NCBI GenBank assembly: GCA_012976225.1
Contig: JAAVVG010000002.1
Location: forward strand, 1,364,001-1,428,000
DNA length: 64,000 nucleotides
DNA from: Golubevia sp. BC0850
Taxonomy: Eukaryota > Basidiomycota > Exobasidiomycetes > Golubeviales > Golubeviaceae
Direction: 5' to 3'
Below are positions 46,389 to 58,400 of the stretch, piece by piece. The notes under the pieces were generated by a model. It searched no databases. It worked only from the letters and a program-made list of their open reading frames with translations, and was not told where the DNA came from. The first letter of the stretch is position 1, and every line of letters starts with the position of its first letter. The position numbers were made by a program, and so were the translations under genes.

Positions 46389-46719
46389 ATCTCTTCCTCC
46401 CGATCCCTTCCTCTTTTATCCTCTTCTCAGGAAAGTGCCGTACAGGCTGTCAACTCCTCGCAAATTCCGAGTCCGTTCTCGACTCACAGCAGTAGATGAA
46501 GTCATTTCCACAATCAAAGCCTCAGGTGTAGAATGTTCAGCTCTTGCAAGAGCTTTGATGCTTCCAACTGAGAAAGAAATGCCAGCCAGAGACAAATATA
46601 CGACTTTCACTCAGAGGAAGGGTTTGAAAGGTGGAAATTTCAGGAAGGGGGTTCACAAGGTGAGTGTTGAAAGTAGAGACGGAAGAAGGAGAGGAAGAAG
46701 GAGAGGAAGAAAGTTATAG
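46220..46719 (+). CDS. MRPL31: Mitochondrial large ribosomal subunit protein mL60 (MRPL31)
   Basis: Mitoribosome large-subunit protein. Exon 1 (46220-46269) encodes MFGAFRPSNVSMGGLLW, like yeast MFGPFKLTSPVAGGLLW; exon 2 (from 46431) gives KVPYRLSTPRKFRVRSRLTA, VDEVISTIKASG, KEMPARDKYTTFTQRKGLKG and FRKGVHK. Read to the first stop the protein is 112 residues, ending in a basic tail RRRGRRRGRKL. A GTGAGT lies right after FRKGVHK, where the yeast protein continues VPKWT. A further 3' exon is therefore possible, but I found none in the next 250 bp. The intron ends in a (CT)16 run. Family is sure, 3' end is not. Confidence 0.85.
46355..46386 (+). repeat. (CT)16 microsatellite in mL60 intron
   Basis: Sixteen CT dinucleotides in the polypyrimidine region of the only intron, ending 45 nt before the acceptor. 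Confidence 0.95.
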
Positions 46720-47727
46720 TGATGCTAAGAGGGTTTGGTAAGAATCACGTCTCAATTCGTTACCTCGAAATTCAAATGAAGGTGGAAAAGAAAAGAGGCA
46801 GAGAAGAGCTCGATAGAGAGGTAGAAGAGAGGATCAAGTTCTGGTCATCTCAAGAGAGCTTCAGAGACTCTTTCTGGTTAAGCTGCTCAGGATAGGATCC
46901 GGTATTCCATGATTCTATAGTATAGAGTCAAGATGAAATGTAACTGTGATGCAGTCGTTCAAAGGTAGGCTCTCAAGAAGAAGCCAGATGGGAGCCTCTC
47001 ACCCAAAGAAGTTCTCTCAAGGCAACTGCTACCTATCGACCCTCTATTCGAGCTTCAACAAGGATTCTATCTCCTCGAAGATGTTCAGCTATCCAACTTC
47101 TTTGAATAGCGAGAGTGCCACGTCTCGAGAATCTTCAACTTATAACTTCCTTCCTTTGCTAATCTCATCCCCAACTTCTCTCCTTTTCCTCCCCCCCCCC
47201 TCCAACTTTCCCCCTCTCTGCCCCCAATTCATCGCACCTTCAATTTACCCTCTAGGTTCCAAAATGGACTCGTTTAACCCTTCGAGAAAATCCAAAAGGT
47301 TTCTAAAAAAAGAAATCTTTTCGTCAAAAAATCAGGTTTCGTTTTTCTCTTTTTGTATCATTATCAACCCATTGTTTTCATCTTTCTTCTAATGCAATCT
47401 CTTTCTAGGCAGATTATAGTTCTTGGTTTGTGATCCAGTCAAAGGTAAAAGGTAAGTTTGGGGACATATTTTGGTTCTGTCGATTCCTGTAACCTCAATA
47501 TCAATCTGGACCTAAACAAGCCATCCCACGACGATCTAATCTCACATCAAGGCAGAAGATGAAAATCGTGGCAAAAGGCTCAGCTTACATGAATCGGCCC
47601 TGGATTGAGGAGGAAAGCACAGACGCACTGCGCAGTTTAGTATCAGAGCTCAGTTTCCAAAATTCAAAACCTTTATAAATCTTCCTTTCTAAACCACCCT
47701 CCTCCTCCCCCCCCCAAACACCTCAAG
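46720..47727. other. Interval between mL60 and type II membrane gene
   Basis: About 1 kb. A possible small gene start at 47264 (ATG; MDSFNPSRKSKRFLKKEIFS) is preceded by a CT-rich tract and could splice (47334 to about 47410) to ADYSSWFVIQSK, but no sensible end was found. C runs at 47191-47200 and 47707-47715. Confidence 0.4.
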
Positions 47728-49225
47728 ATGCATTCGCAAAATCAACAAGAGCTTGAAAAATTACCAATCATCACTCTAACTCCACCTGATTACCTAGACG
47801 ATGAAGAATTTCAAGCTCACCTCCTTCAACTAAAAAAGCAACGCAAGAGGAATTGCATTCGTAAGATTTTCGTTTTCAGCCTCTTAATTTACATGCTATG
47901 GGCTTTTTTCCTTCGTGGTGAAGAGGGCTTTCGTTCTTTTGACCAGGTGAGTTGAAAGACGAAAGAGTCTTGAAATCGACTGTGTTGACTGACGCGTTTC
48001 CTTACTTCTCTTTGACTCAGGCTTCTATCAATTGGTCTCATTCAACATCATCAGATGTATTTCAATCAAACACTTCTTTCGATCTGTCTCCAACCAAACC
48101 TAAACTTTTCCTCAAAGTCAAGGACTTTTACTCTACTTCGATCGAACACCTCGTAGATGAAACTTCTGAATTGAAGGACGTCAAGGTCGAACTATCAAGC
48201 TCCTATTCAAATGAAGAACTCTTTAGAAATCTCAAAGTTAAGAAGGTGATTAAAGGAGATGAGGAGGGTGTCTTGATTGGTACTTCTAGGACAGGCCGTT
48301 GGACTGGGAAGGGGGGTCAAGGAATCGATTTGGGAATCAAAGTGATTTATCCAAAAGGTGTCAAGATTGGAGAACTTGAGACTTTCAGTGAAGGTTCTGA
48401 GATCGTTGCGGAAAATTTGACTGGAATTGAATTGGATGGTTGGAAAGCAAGAGTCGTCAGTGGAGGGATCAGAATCGGGGTGAGTACAAAGTGTCGATCG
48501 ATGGGGCTGCGTCTCTCTTATGAATCTAATTTTCTGCTTTGCTTCCTTCTCAGTCACTCGAGACCAAATCCCTGATCGGACTTAGTTCTCACTTCGGTTC
48601 AATTCAAGCCACTGGACTTCTATCTTCTGACTCTATTCAAATCGAAAACCACAACGGAAGAATTTCAACTTCCAACCTTCAAGCTTTGGAAACTGCAAAC
48701 CTCCATTCTTCAATGGGAGAGATCTCAGGTCAATTTTTATCTCCATCTCTAACACTTCAAAGTCAAGCAGCTTCACTCAGAGGGGTTTTCAACGTCTCTA
48801 GAGAATTGAAGTTGAAAACTAAGATGGGATCTATCGATGCAAAAATCAATCTAGTAGACGAAGGAAAAGGCATTTCGATTGAAAGCAATTCAGAACAAGG
48901 TAGAAATCACTTGGAATTTTTGAATGGAATCAATGGTTTGAATTTGGAGACTAAAGCTGAGAGTTCTTTGGGAAGAGTAGAGGTTAAATTCAATCAAAGA
49001 GGGTTTCAAGGTGACTTTACAGTCGAGACGAATCTTGGAAGTGCTCAAGTTGAGGGACCTGGAGAAGATGAGAAATATGAATTCAGAGTCACTAAGGAAA
49101 GTAAGGGGCCTGTTGGGAGGGAATTGGAGGGGTGGATTTCTAAGAAGGATCATAATAGAAATGGTAAAGGATGGGGAAAGATTGAGATCAAGACTAAAGC
49201 TGGAAGTGCCCTCTTGAAGCTGTAA
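47728..49225 (+). CDS. Type II membrane protein with repetitive adhesin-like domain
   Basis: Exons 47728-47946, 48021-48479 and 48554-49225 sum to 450 codons with the stop. A short acidic cytosolic N-terminus (LPIITLTPPDYLDDEEFQAH), a basic stretch (KKQRKRNCIRK) and one membrane span (IFVFSLLIYMLWAFFL) give type II topology. The outer region from about residue 150 has repeating short beta-strand units (SLIGLSSHFGSIQA, SSMGEISGQF, TKMGSIDAKINL, TNLGSAQVEG), resembling the DUF4097-type adhesin fold (a parallel beta-helix-like domain). Function unknown; such proteins are common in basidiomycetes. An ATG at 47728 sits 12 nt after a C run. Confidence 0.75.
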
Positions 49226-49844
49226 ATGAAATGGGAAACTTGTAAATTGTGACTACATACTTTTAATTCTGAGTGCGAGAAGGGTGTCTGTCTGAGACAG
49301 AAAAGTGGAGAGTATAAGGGAGACCCAACTCGGGCGAGGAATCTTCCCGCAGTCAGGATGTTGGAACTTGGAGGGATTTGTGATTTTGTGTTGGTAAATG
49401 GTCAATCGAATTAGCGTCGTTCATTAGTAGATGTATGCTCATGCTCCACAGGGATGCCAGGTTCCGAGAAAGAAGATTGAAGGTCGGTCAAAATCCACCG
49501 TGTTTCCTCCACTCCTCTGGATGCAAACCAGTGATTTGCAGTGGGAAACTATTGCTTCGACTCTTCAGAAGATCATCGATAGAGAGAAGAAAGAGGGGTT
49601 GGGAGATTCTGCTGGATAAGAAGGGGTCTCTAGCGCGCAGCGGATTCGTGAGATCACTGAGAGACTGGAGTACGGAGCGGACACACTTTTCCTCCAGAAA
49701 GAGATTAGGCGAGGGATGTTGGTGATCGGGAACAATGCCCTCATTGGAATTGACTAATTCATTTTCTCTTCTTGACTTTGCCCCTCTCCCAAGTCCTAAC
49801 ACCACATCATCCACATCTATCTCTCAACCATAACAACGTCTCAA
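49226..49844. other. Interval between type II membrane and C2H2 genes
   Basis: No supported gene. CT-rich sequence ahead of 49845 is the likely promoter. Confidence 0.55.
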
Positions 49845-51217
49845 ATGCCATCTTTCGAATCCCCTCCACCCTTCTATCCAAATGCACCACATTTTGAAGC
49901 CTCAACCTCAGGAGGGACTCCACCTGTTCAATCTCCTGCCATCAGCCATGAACCTACTTCTGCCAACTCTTCTTGGAATTCAAATAAGAGAAAGAAATCT
50001 TCAACTTCAACAGAGAATGTCACTTCAAACAAATTACATCAATGTCCAATTTGTTTAAACTCTTTCAGTCGACTTTTCAACTTAACCCAACATCAAGTCA
50101 TTCATACAGGTCAAAGGGACTATGGTTGTTTAGAACCAGATTGTACAAGGTCTTTCGTTAGATCAACAGATTTAACTCGGCATTGTAAACATGTTCATAA
50201 AATTGATACAAGAAAGGAAAAAAGATATGAAGGTCAAAAGAAGAGGTTAAGCGCAAAGAACAAAGATCAATCAGCATCTGTCAATTCCAACAATTCCAAT
50301 TCCAACTATGCTCCACCTCTCTCTCCTTCTTCTTCTTCTTCTACCTCTTCGGAGAATACTAATTCAACTCAAGCAAGTTCAACCACTTCTTCTTCAACTT
50401 CTGCTTTCAAGTTGGATGGCATGCATCATTCTCGATCGCAAGCGCAGTTGCCGAAGCCCTTGGTGGTGGGTGGATCATCCACCCGCTGGCTTGGACAACA
50501 ACAGGATTACAGAGGACACCCGGAGGAGGATAGAAGAGTCCATTCACAATAGTGAGTAATCAGTCACAATTCCATCAGGCATCAGGGAAGGGTTGGAGTG
50601 GGAATTGAGGATGGAGAGGGGATTGGTTGATTTCGAAATGGGAGTGCTCAGCCGTTCGGACTTGGGTGGGCCGCGCCAAGTGTGTCTGATCTCCACCTTC
50701 GTCTCGAAACTTTCATCCCTACGGGCACCTTCTCCACCTCTCACTAACATTCTTTTCTTCTTATCCTCATCATCACAGTCGTCCAAATGATGCAGGACAC
50801 TTCACTCTAGCTCCCATCAAACCAACTTTCCCTCAATCTACTGCGCAAGCTCCTCCGATCACTTCTTATCATTCCAAATCTCAGATTGTTTTGCCACCTC
50901 CACCTCCAAACCTGGGTCCCCTCTCTCATCAACCTAGGACTCTCAACAATTCTTTCCTGCCTACATCATTAGCCAGTTCTACCCTCTCCTCACATCTCCA
51001 AATCCCTTCAAATCTAATCAGAAGAGGTAGCGGATCAGACCTCTCCGCCACTCCAACTCTACCTTCGATTAGAACTCAATTACCTTTCTCTTTCAACGGT
51101 TCTGGAATCTCTAATAATTCAACTTCAATGTCTCATTCTAGAACTCCAATTTTTGAGAGAAGTTCAACTGAAAATTCAAGACCTTTACCTCCTATTCGAA
51201 GTTCTTCTCAACTGTGA
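49845..51217 (+). CDS. C2H2 zinc finger protein with two fingers
   Basis: Exons 49845-50551 and 50779-51217 sum to 382 codons with the stop. Two C2H2 fingers lie at about residues 66-120: CPICLNSFSRLFNLTQHQVI followed by H, then GCLEPDCTRSFVRSTDLTRH followed by CKHVH, the second of the C-x4-C type. A basic KEKRYEGQKKRLSAKNK segment follows as a likely nuclear signal. The rest is Ser/Asn/Pro-rich. The arrangement is like many small fungal Msn2/Crz1-style regulators, but nothing pins it to one. Intron is 227 nt. Confidence 0.85.
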
Positions 51218-52025
51218 ATAACTCTCCTAATTATCAGCTCATCATTCATTCGAATTTCCCCTTCCGATTCTGTTGTTAACATTCCTTCATTTTTTTATGT
51301 AAATAGGCCGAAGAACTCCAGTCTCTTTGAGGCTTCGCTGGTCTACGCCTTTTCTCTTCATCCTTTCTTCTTTTTCCCGCTCGCCTTATTGCTACCTCCC
51401 TATAATTCATCTCTCGGAATCATTTGTAAAACCTCCTGTAACACTTCATTCATGAATGTCAAAACCAAAATTGCCTTTTTCATTCACTACATTTTCGAAA
51501 TCAACTTGGAAGAGAATACGGAAAGTCTCGGTCCGCTTCCAGAATCGACTGGCTCTGAGATTCTTCGAGATTTCCTTCTCGAGCATCTGGTTTATGTTCA
51601 TTAAGAACGCATCGTTGAGGTGAGAGCAAAAAGTCATCTGCCAAGCTCTCGTCCTCCAATGACTCTACAGCAGGAGGAGGTTTGCAAGAGCGTGCCTCAT
51701 CATGCCGGCTTTTCCTAAGAGTTCTTACGACCAAAATCGTGAGAGAAAAGAGATGGCAGACATTTGATTGCACATCGCCTTCGAGTGTTTCAAGGCATTG
51801 AAATAGAGTTGAAAAGATAGAAAAGGCGAGAAGAGAGAGAGCGAGATTCTTTCAGAGGATCGAGCATTAAAGGAATTCAATTGATCGATTTTCATTAAGA
51901 CTTGTTAAGGCAAGATTAGATACATAAAGACAGAGAGAGACAGAGAGACAGAGAGACAGAGAGACAGACCGAAGAGATAGAGAGAGCGAAGAGTGCCAGA
52001 AGGAAATGAAAGGGAACTTCCTGCT
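51218..52025. other. Interval with CAGAGAGA repeats
   Basis: 3' flank of the C2H2 gene and of the minus-strand gene that ends at 52026. No gene seen. It holds the short tandem repeat at 51931-51967. Confidence 0.5.
51931..51967 (+). repeat. CAGAGAGA short tandem repeat
   Basis: About four and a half copies of an 8-nt unit in an intergenic stretch. Confidence 0.85.
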
Positions 52026-53056
52026 TTAAACGAGTGTTGCTTTGCCCGACAGGTTAACGTTGCCCAACATTTCAACGAGATCATTTACTGAAGCTACAGG
52101 ATTCTTTGGAGTGCATAGCAGCTCCGATGGAAGAATGAGCTCGCCTCCATCTTTGAGGTTGGTCAACGTCTCTAGTCCGGCCATGGCGATGGTGACGCGG
52201 CTCATTGCCTTCCCCTGAAGAGAAAAAGAGACGGAGCTTTAGCCAAAGGGGTTGAAGAATTGGATAAGACTGCCACTCACAATGTTTGTGTCGGTTCCAA
52301 AGTGGAGAAGGGGGATTACTTCGTAGTCAACCACATTTCTGTTGCCATTGGCGAAAGAACCTTGGGAGGCAGGGTGGGTAGAGTTCCACCAGAGATACTT
52401 TTGCAGACCCTTTAGTTCCATTTGTCCTGCTTTTCAGAAAAGATGCGCTCGTCCAGCAAGGTGGCTGGAATGGTCTTGGCCGTAAAGCCAACGTAGCAAA
52501 CGTAGATGAATTCGGATTTTCCCGATTTGACGTAACAGATCTTGCTGTCGCGTCTGAAAGGTGAGATAGAGTAGTGTGACCCTTTTTCAGAAGATCCTTC
52601 AAGGTACGTAGAAGCTTGAAGCTGCAAAACCACTCACTCTTCGTTTCTGTAGTGTTTTTTTTTGTTGAAATCGTTGAGCACTTTGATGTAATCCTCGCGC
52701 ACCATCTTTGAGATACGGGCGTACAGGATCCCTTTCTCATAGCCTGAGCACTATCTTTGGGGAAATGGCCGAGAGTCATCGGAGAGAGAAATGAGAGGAA
52801 CATCAGCGAGAGCTCTGCAAAGTCCGGAAGAGGGGATACTCACAAAAGCACTTTTCAGGTAAGGGCAAGGGTCGGCTCCTCCGGCACCGTGGCCTGGAAG
52901 TTCGAAGAACAGATCAGTTATAACTCTCTGTTTTCTAATCTCAATATTTCCAAGGACGTTCTTGAACTGAGAAGCTGTCAAACTAGTTTCGCAAACATTA
53001 TTGAAACGTTTTAGAAGTTGAAGTACTTGCTCTTCAGTGTAGCAAGATGAGATCAT
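52026..53056 (-). CDS. Unrecognised multi-exon gene
   Basis: Several exon-like blocks with good donors and acceptors read in order: MISSCYTEEQVLQLLKRFNN and ITDLFFELPGHGAGG (to about 52846), GYEKGILYARISKMVREDYI (about 52650-52740), SKICYVKSGKSEFIYVCYVG and IPATLLDERIFSEKQ (about 52425-52555), LKGLQKYLWWNSTHP and VIPLLHFGTDTNI (to about 52281), and a last exon SRVTIAMAGLETLTNLKDGG ending KATLV at 52026. I could not join the third and fourth blocks in frame without inventing a splice site, so either there is a small intron I missed or the gene is broken there. No known domain; composition is not low complexity. It may be lineage-specific. Confidence 0.5.
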
Positions 53057-54561
53057 GATGAATGTATCCAAGCGGTTCTCTTGTTGAAGGGAAAGTGGCT
53101 TAAGAGGGAAGAGATGAAGGACCAAGGCAGTAAGAAAAGAGGGGCTCTTTAAATACCTTTTGAGTACCACTCAATGAGCAATCTCTGTCTAAAAGTTATG
53201 CGAGCTGAGCGACTGAGCGAGAAGCAGCTAGTTTGTTTGCTTTAAGCTGTTTTGAAGATATCTCAGTTGCTCAGTCGAGTTCAAAGGGGGCTTACCTGGG
53301 GCCTGACCTACTTGTGATCAGTCTAGTCTGATCAAAGCAGATCTTCAACAATTGATCGATCCAATTTATCAAAGTGGAGACAAGAGGAAGTGACGAGATG
53401 AGTGATTTGAAGGTCGCAGAGAACAGCCGGAAACGAGTCGAGAGCGAGTGGACGGTGTCGACCCCTCGATTCCTCCACGGGTGGGTCACCTTCTGTCCCA
53501 CTCAATCCGAGACCTGTTCGCACTCGAGACCCTTAATTCAGGCTGACCTAGTTCTGATCATTTTTTGGTGAGGAAGGGAAGAAGCGTCTTGAAAGCCTCC
53601 AACTTTGAGATTAGAGCGTCTCAGCTTTTCGAATCGAGAAGCGCGAGTATCTATCTCTGCCTCTTTCCTTTTGGGGTCAAGAGAAGAAGGACTTCTTCTT
53701 CTGCTTCTTCTTGAAAGTGATGTTTGAGCGGCCGGGAAGTTTATCTCGCGCACTGAGAAATGAAGGCAAAGGTCTAGACGCCAGGGAGGTGAAAGAGAAG
53801 ATAGAGCTGAGTGACTTTTGGCTAGGAAGAGTCTCTGAAAGAGAGTTGAAGATAGATCGACTTTACGAAAGTCCTTCGTCGTCAAAAATTTGCCAATCGT
53901 AGGTGACAGTACCGGGAACGCAGGATCAGAGTTAAGAGAAGAGGGCGGAGAGAGTCGCCACACGATTCACCCTTCCCTTGTAGTCGACTTTCTGATCTGT
54001 TCCGAACAGGGGTCCCCTGAATGCCTTTCTGTAATCTCTCGGAATTGATGTCTGTTCCTCGACAATTAAAGAGCTGCACCTCAATGAGTTCAGATTTCAG
54101 AATGCTGAAGCGCTGTGCAAAGAGAAAGATTCCTCGAGCTAGTCTCAAGCAAATCGACAACAAGCTCAGGGAACAGTGCTTTATTGCAGCCAAGCGTTTA
54201 CCCTGTCAAAAGAGACGGCTTTTCCTGGAGGATAGATCGGAGGACTTAATTCATGGGTCGAACAGAGGGAAGCTTCTCCAAGGCCAAAACACTAAAGACA
54301 TACTTTAATACCGATTCAAATCGAGAGTGTCTCGTTAGAGGGACGGGGTCTATAACTACGAGTAAAAAAGGCGTGTACTTAAAGCCCTTTGTGTTTATTC
54401 ACCAATTATGAGCTTCCTTTTTCAACAAACCCCCTTCTGAACTCTTTCTCTTCGACTTCAACTTCGTAGCTGGTCTACATACTTTCTTTCAACCGTCATT
54501 TCATTTTTTCTTCCCTTCTCTCTTTTTGATCTCTTCTCTTCTCCCACTCTCTTGATCAAGA
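53057..54561. other. Gene-poor interval
   Basis: No gene I can support. Overlapping frames on both strands (53538-53963 minus, 53711-53902 plus, 54021-54308 plus) have no motif. An imperfect direct repeat (53303-53320 and 53543-53560) is present. Confidence 0.4.
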
Positions 54562-55109
54562 ATGCACCTCTCAGATAAGATTGCCCTTTTCGCAACTCTC
54601 GCCACCGTCACTTCTGCGGCTATAGTGGAGCACCGAGATGGTCTTTTCGGGGTGAGTAAACCCGAAACATCGAAGCAAAGTCTTTCAGATTCATCGCTCA
54701 CCAAGCCCTCGTCTCTTCAAAGCTGAAGGACGACCTTCGAGCTCGTGACTTGGTCGAGAGATCTCCTCTGGCCAAAGGATGGAAGAGTCCACTAGCTGCT
54801 GCTACTGTCCTTTTCGGAGGAACCACTGCTCTTACTTCATGGTAAGTTGAAAAAGAAAAAATCATTTTGGACACGGTTTCTGACTCACAGCAACTGGTCC
54901 CCTTCACCTCCCCCATCTCACTTTGACAGGCTCGCCAATAAAGAAGGTGTGTCAGAAAGCAAGAGATGCAAAACAAGAGAAACGAGCATGTCTCACATTC
55001 CTATACACCCAAATCCTTAGCTGACCTGCTTCCTTCTCCGCAATCAGGCCCGGACTTCCTTTCCAGGGACGAAGGACAAACTTTCGTCTCCAAGATGGCT
55101 GCCAACTAG
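54562..55109 (+). CDS. Small secreted or single-span protein
   Basis: Four exons can be joined in frame: MHLSDKIALFATLATVTSAA with IVEHRDGLFG (donor at about 54653); DDLRARDLVERSPLAKGW with SPLAAATVLFGGTTALTS (acceptor at 54721 or 54727); a 17-nt exon (WLANKEG); and PDFLSRDEGQTFVSKMAAN. The N-terminus is a good signal peptide, and the second hydrophobic stretch could be a membrane span. About 100 residues, no cysteines, no known family. RARDLVER could be a Kex2-type site after pairing of basic residues, but this is weak. The acceptor before exon 2 is ambiguous by 6 nt without changing frame. Confidence 0.55.
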
Positions 55110-55456
55110 ATTTGATATGTCTTCCTAGCCCCCGGAAGCGTGTAGTTGTGAAGAATTCCAGAGAGACTGGTGATCCTTGCTTCAACCATCCCTGTTTCTC
55201 TCACGCTGAAAGCGCTGTCTGATCGAGGATCGAGGATCTCAGAATTCAGATGCAAAAGCACATGACACGCATTTGGAACCCAGACAGGGCTTGGTCTATG
55301 CATTGATCGATTGTTAGAGTACTGAAATACTTAAATGTTAAATGTTCAGTTGGCATTTGAGTTCCGGTGGATTCGAGGGATCGTCACGCGTCATTCACGA
55401 GAGAGATGTCGAAGAAATTGAGTTGATGTGGGTCGAAGTAACAGTACATGCGACAA
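55110..55456. other. Convergent 3' flanks
   Basis: Between the small secreted gene and the deubiquitinase gene. No gene seen. Confidence 0.55.
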
Positions 55457-58400
55457 TCAATACTGACGCTCGAAGAAGTACTCATAAGCCCTGCCAGTGT
55501 CGAGAAGGAGATGAAGGCAAGTAGAAAGGAGTTAGAGCCAGTAAGAGAGGCGATGCCTTCTGAGGTTCAGGTACTCACAGTTTCGAAAGACCTTTGACTC
55601 CAACGTCTGCTTGAGCAACGTCCGCTGATTTATCTGAGGATACAGCTGTTGAGAAATGAGCTTTGACGACCTGGCGATCGAGAAGGAAGAGGAGTGAGAC
55701 GTGGAAAAGAAGGTCAGCCTTAGGTCTAAGTTGATGGGCGATAGCATAGAAGACTTACCTTCTCGTCGCTGGAAGAAAAGCAGAAGCGAAAGGAGACGAA
55801 GGAAAATGTCAGTATAGACCGATTCGTAAAAGAGAACCTTCAAAAGAATCTAAGACCCAAAATGCAGCTCACTTGAAGAACACCCAAGCATTGTCTTCGC
55901 CTTGGACATCGCTTGGCTTGCGAATGTGAGCAACGTACTGCAGAATGGAGATATGAGAAGAGAGCGAATGAGCACGGAAGTCGTCTTGACTTCCAGGGGA
56001 GGTAGACTTACGTGACCACTATGAACGGAAGGCTGCGAGGAAAAGGAAGCGGGTGGAAGTAAGATCGAAGAACTCCAACAGGCAACACTTCTAAGCTATA
56101 GACTCACTCCTTTGTGAGATACGAAAGACTTGATGATATACTTAGCTGGAAGATTAGAAGAACCTCCGACTACTTTGCTCTTTTCTCCCTCACCACTTGA
56201 AGGCCCAGCTGCGTCGACATCCATTCCAGGCTCATCTCCCGGATCACCTGAATTCTCGAACAGCCAGGCGACAGCGATTTCTGGATTGTTGCCATTCAGA
56301 CGTAAAGCCTTCGTAGCTTGAGCTTTGGTGAATCCCATTTCCTCCAGCATCGACGTGTCTGGTCCAGCGGCTTGAGCACTCGAAGATGAAGTGAGAGCTT
56401 TGAAGTCGATTGGATCATCGATGTCTGCATCTTCCATGTGAGAGAACAACCAGTTCATAGCTGCTTCAGCATCACCAGTGTTTCCAGTAGCTAGTAGAGC
56501 TCTTTGGCAGCGAACCTCTGGGACTGTGAGGAAGAGAGAAAGCGACAAGAACAGGAGACGAAGACTCAGCAGACGTTGGGAGATTTTGACGACCTCGCTG
56601 ATATTACTCACATCCCATGCCAGCCAGCTGGGCCATAGCTCCTTGATCGAACTCGATCTTCTTCTCTTCTTCCGCCGCCTCTGGTAATTCCACCTCATCG
56701 TCCCTCTTTCCAGTTCCAAGATACTTGTCGAGAGTGAAACTTTCGAGAGGTACTTCGATTGGAACATCGACCTTTTGAGGAACCCAATTGACCAGTTGGA
56801 ATCTCCTAGCTTGAATTGCTAGAACTTCTGGGAAAGAGGTGAATAGGACTTGCTTTGTTGCGACTACGTTCTTCTGACAAGAAGGACAAAAGTAATCTAG
56901 AGCTTCAGGAGAAGTGAAGATATCCAAACATTCCAAAAGCGAGACTGGCTCGTAAGTAACCTTTTCTGGATCGGAGGAAGTGTTTGAGGTTTCCTTCGAA
57001 ATTGATTTTCCTTTGTCTTCAGACGTTAGTTCAGCTCCGTTTGTCTTACTCTGAACTCTTAGAGGAACTGGTAGACTTAAACCTGCTTCTTGAGATTCGA
57101 TAGTGTAACGAACTTTCTTGCAATCGGTACACTGAAGTCTCTGCTGTAAACCAAAAGAAAAGAGCTTGGTTGGGTCATTGGTTGGCGGGGCTGAAGACCC
57201 TTGAGCTGAAGATTCTGTTTCCAATCTCTTCGAATCTCTCTGAAGAATTGAAACTAAATGTTTAAAGAATTCGTCGGCGTCTTGCTGTCTCATTGTAGAG
57301 AATTCCTCATGACCTTTTCCGATTAAAGCCTTAAACATACTTGGTCTAATACCTGCTTGGAAGATAGGACCTTCCTTTCCTTCGGCGCCAGCGGCTTCTG
57401 CTGACTTAGGATCCACAGCTCTAGGCACTGCATATCGACCAGATAGAAGTCCATCTGCTAGCTTTCCCATCTGACATTCAACGCAAGAAGCTGGAAGAGG
57501 ATTGGAGCAGGAAGTAGTGTGAGGAAGATAGGCGTCTAGATACCTCGCCTGGAAAGCTGGAAGGGAGAACAAGGTCTGAAGAACGGAAGCCATGTAACAG
57601 CTGTTTCCCAGGTTGCGAAGTCCAGTCAAAGCAGGTCCGAATAGAGGTTCCAATTCCTTTCCATCTTCTCCAGTCATGTTGAAGTCAAACTTGAGGTTCT
57701 GCTCGAGTTGAAGTTCCGTCATACTCTTCTCAGTCTTCGAGAGGTCTATGACGTTGATATTGAGATGCTTGAGATGTGCTGCTAGAGAGGGATCGATTCT
57801 AGCATCGTTACATGGGTAACAGTAGATATCGGCAGTTCCTTCCGCTGTGATGGTTCCTTGTTTGACGCTGACTGGATGTCCAGATTCTTCGAAGTGTGTC
57901 AATCCATGACCGTTTCCGCTAACTCCTCCGAATTGAGCTCTTCCGCATCCCAGGTTTCCGCAACTGATAATATGGATTGGAGAAGAAGGAGAGGATTTGT
58001 CAGTCTTAGACAGGGAGACGAACCCTCGAAGAGATGAGACCCACGTCAGGCAAAGCCAAAGATTTGAAGTCTGTCAGGAGAAGGGTTGAATACGGTGTGA
58101 ATAGTCCATCTCAGGGAAGCGAAGATAGGGCATAAGATCACTTCAGAACCTACCAAATCGCACTTGCCACACTTGGCCAAGCCTGGGAGAAAGGAGGAAG
58201 ACTGGGTCAGCAGAAGCTCACTCAGTCAAGCTGAGTCTCATTTGATCAGCACAACTCACCACCTGCTTCCATCTTTGTTGCTTCTCCCAGCTGCTTCAAC
58301 TCCCTAGTGTGTTGACAAGGCTCAATTTCTTCTTCCCAGGCTTTGACCTCAGATTGCTGAGACGAGGACAGAGCTGTCATCATTCCTTTGATGACTTCTT

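Noticed and set aside
53887-53920. Minus-strand tail VPGTVTYDWQIFDDEGLS
   Set aside because: Looks like a protein end, but a stop lies just upstream in frame and no AG acceptor falls between.
53538-53963. 141-codon minus frame
   Set aside because: Starts at a GTG, overlaps a plus frame of similar quality, and has no motif.
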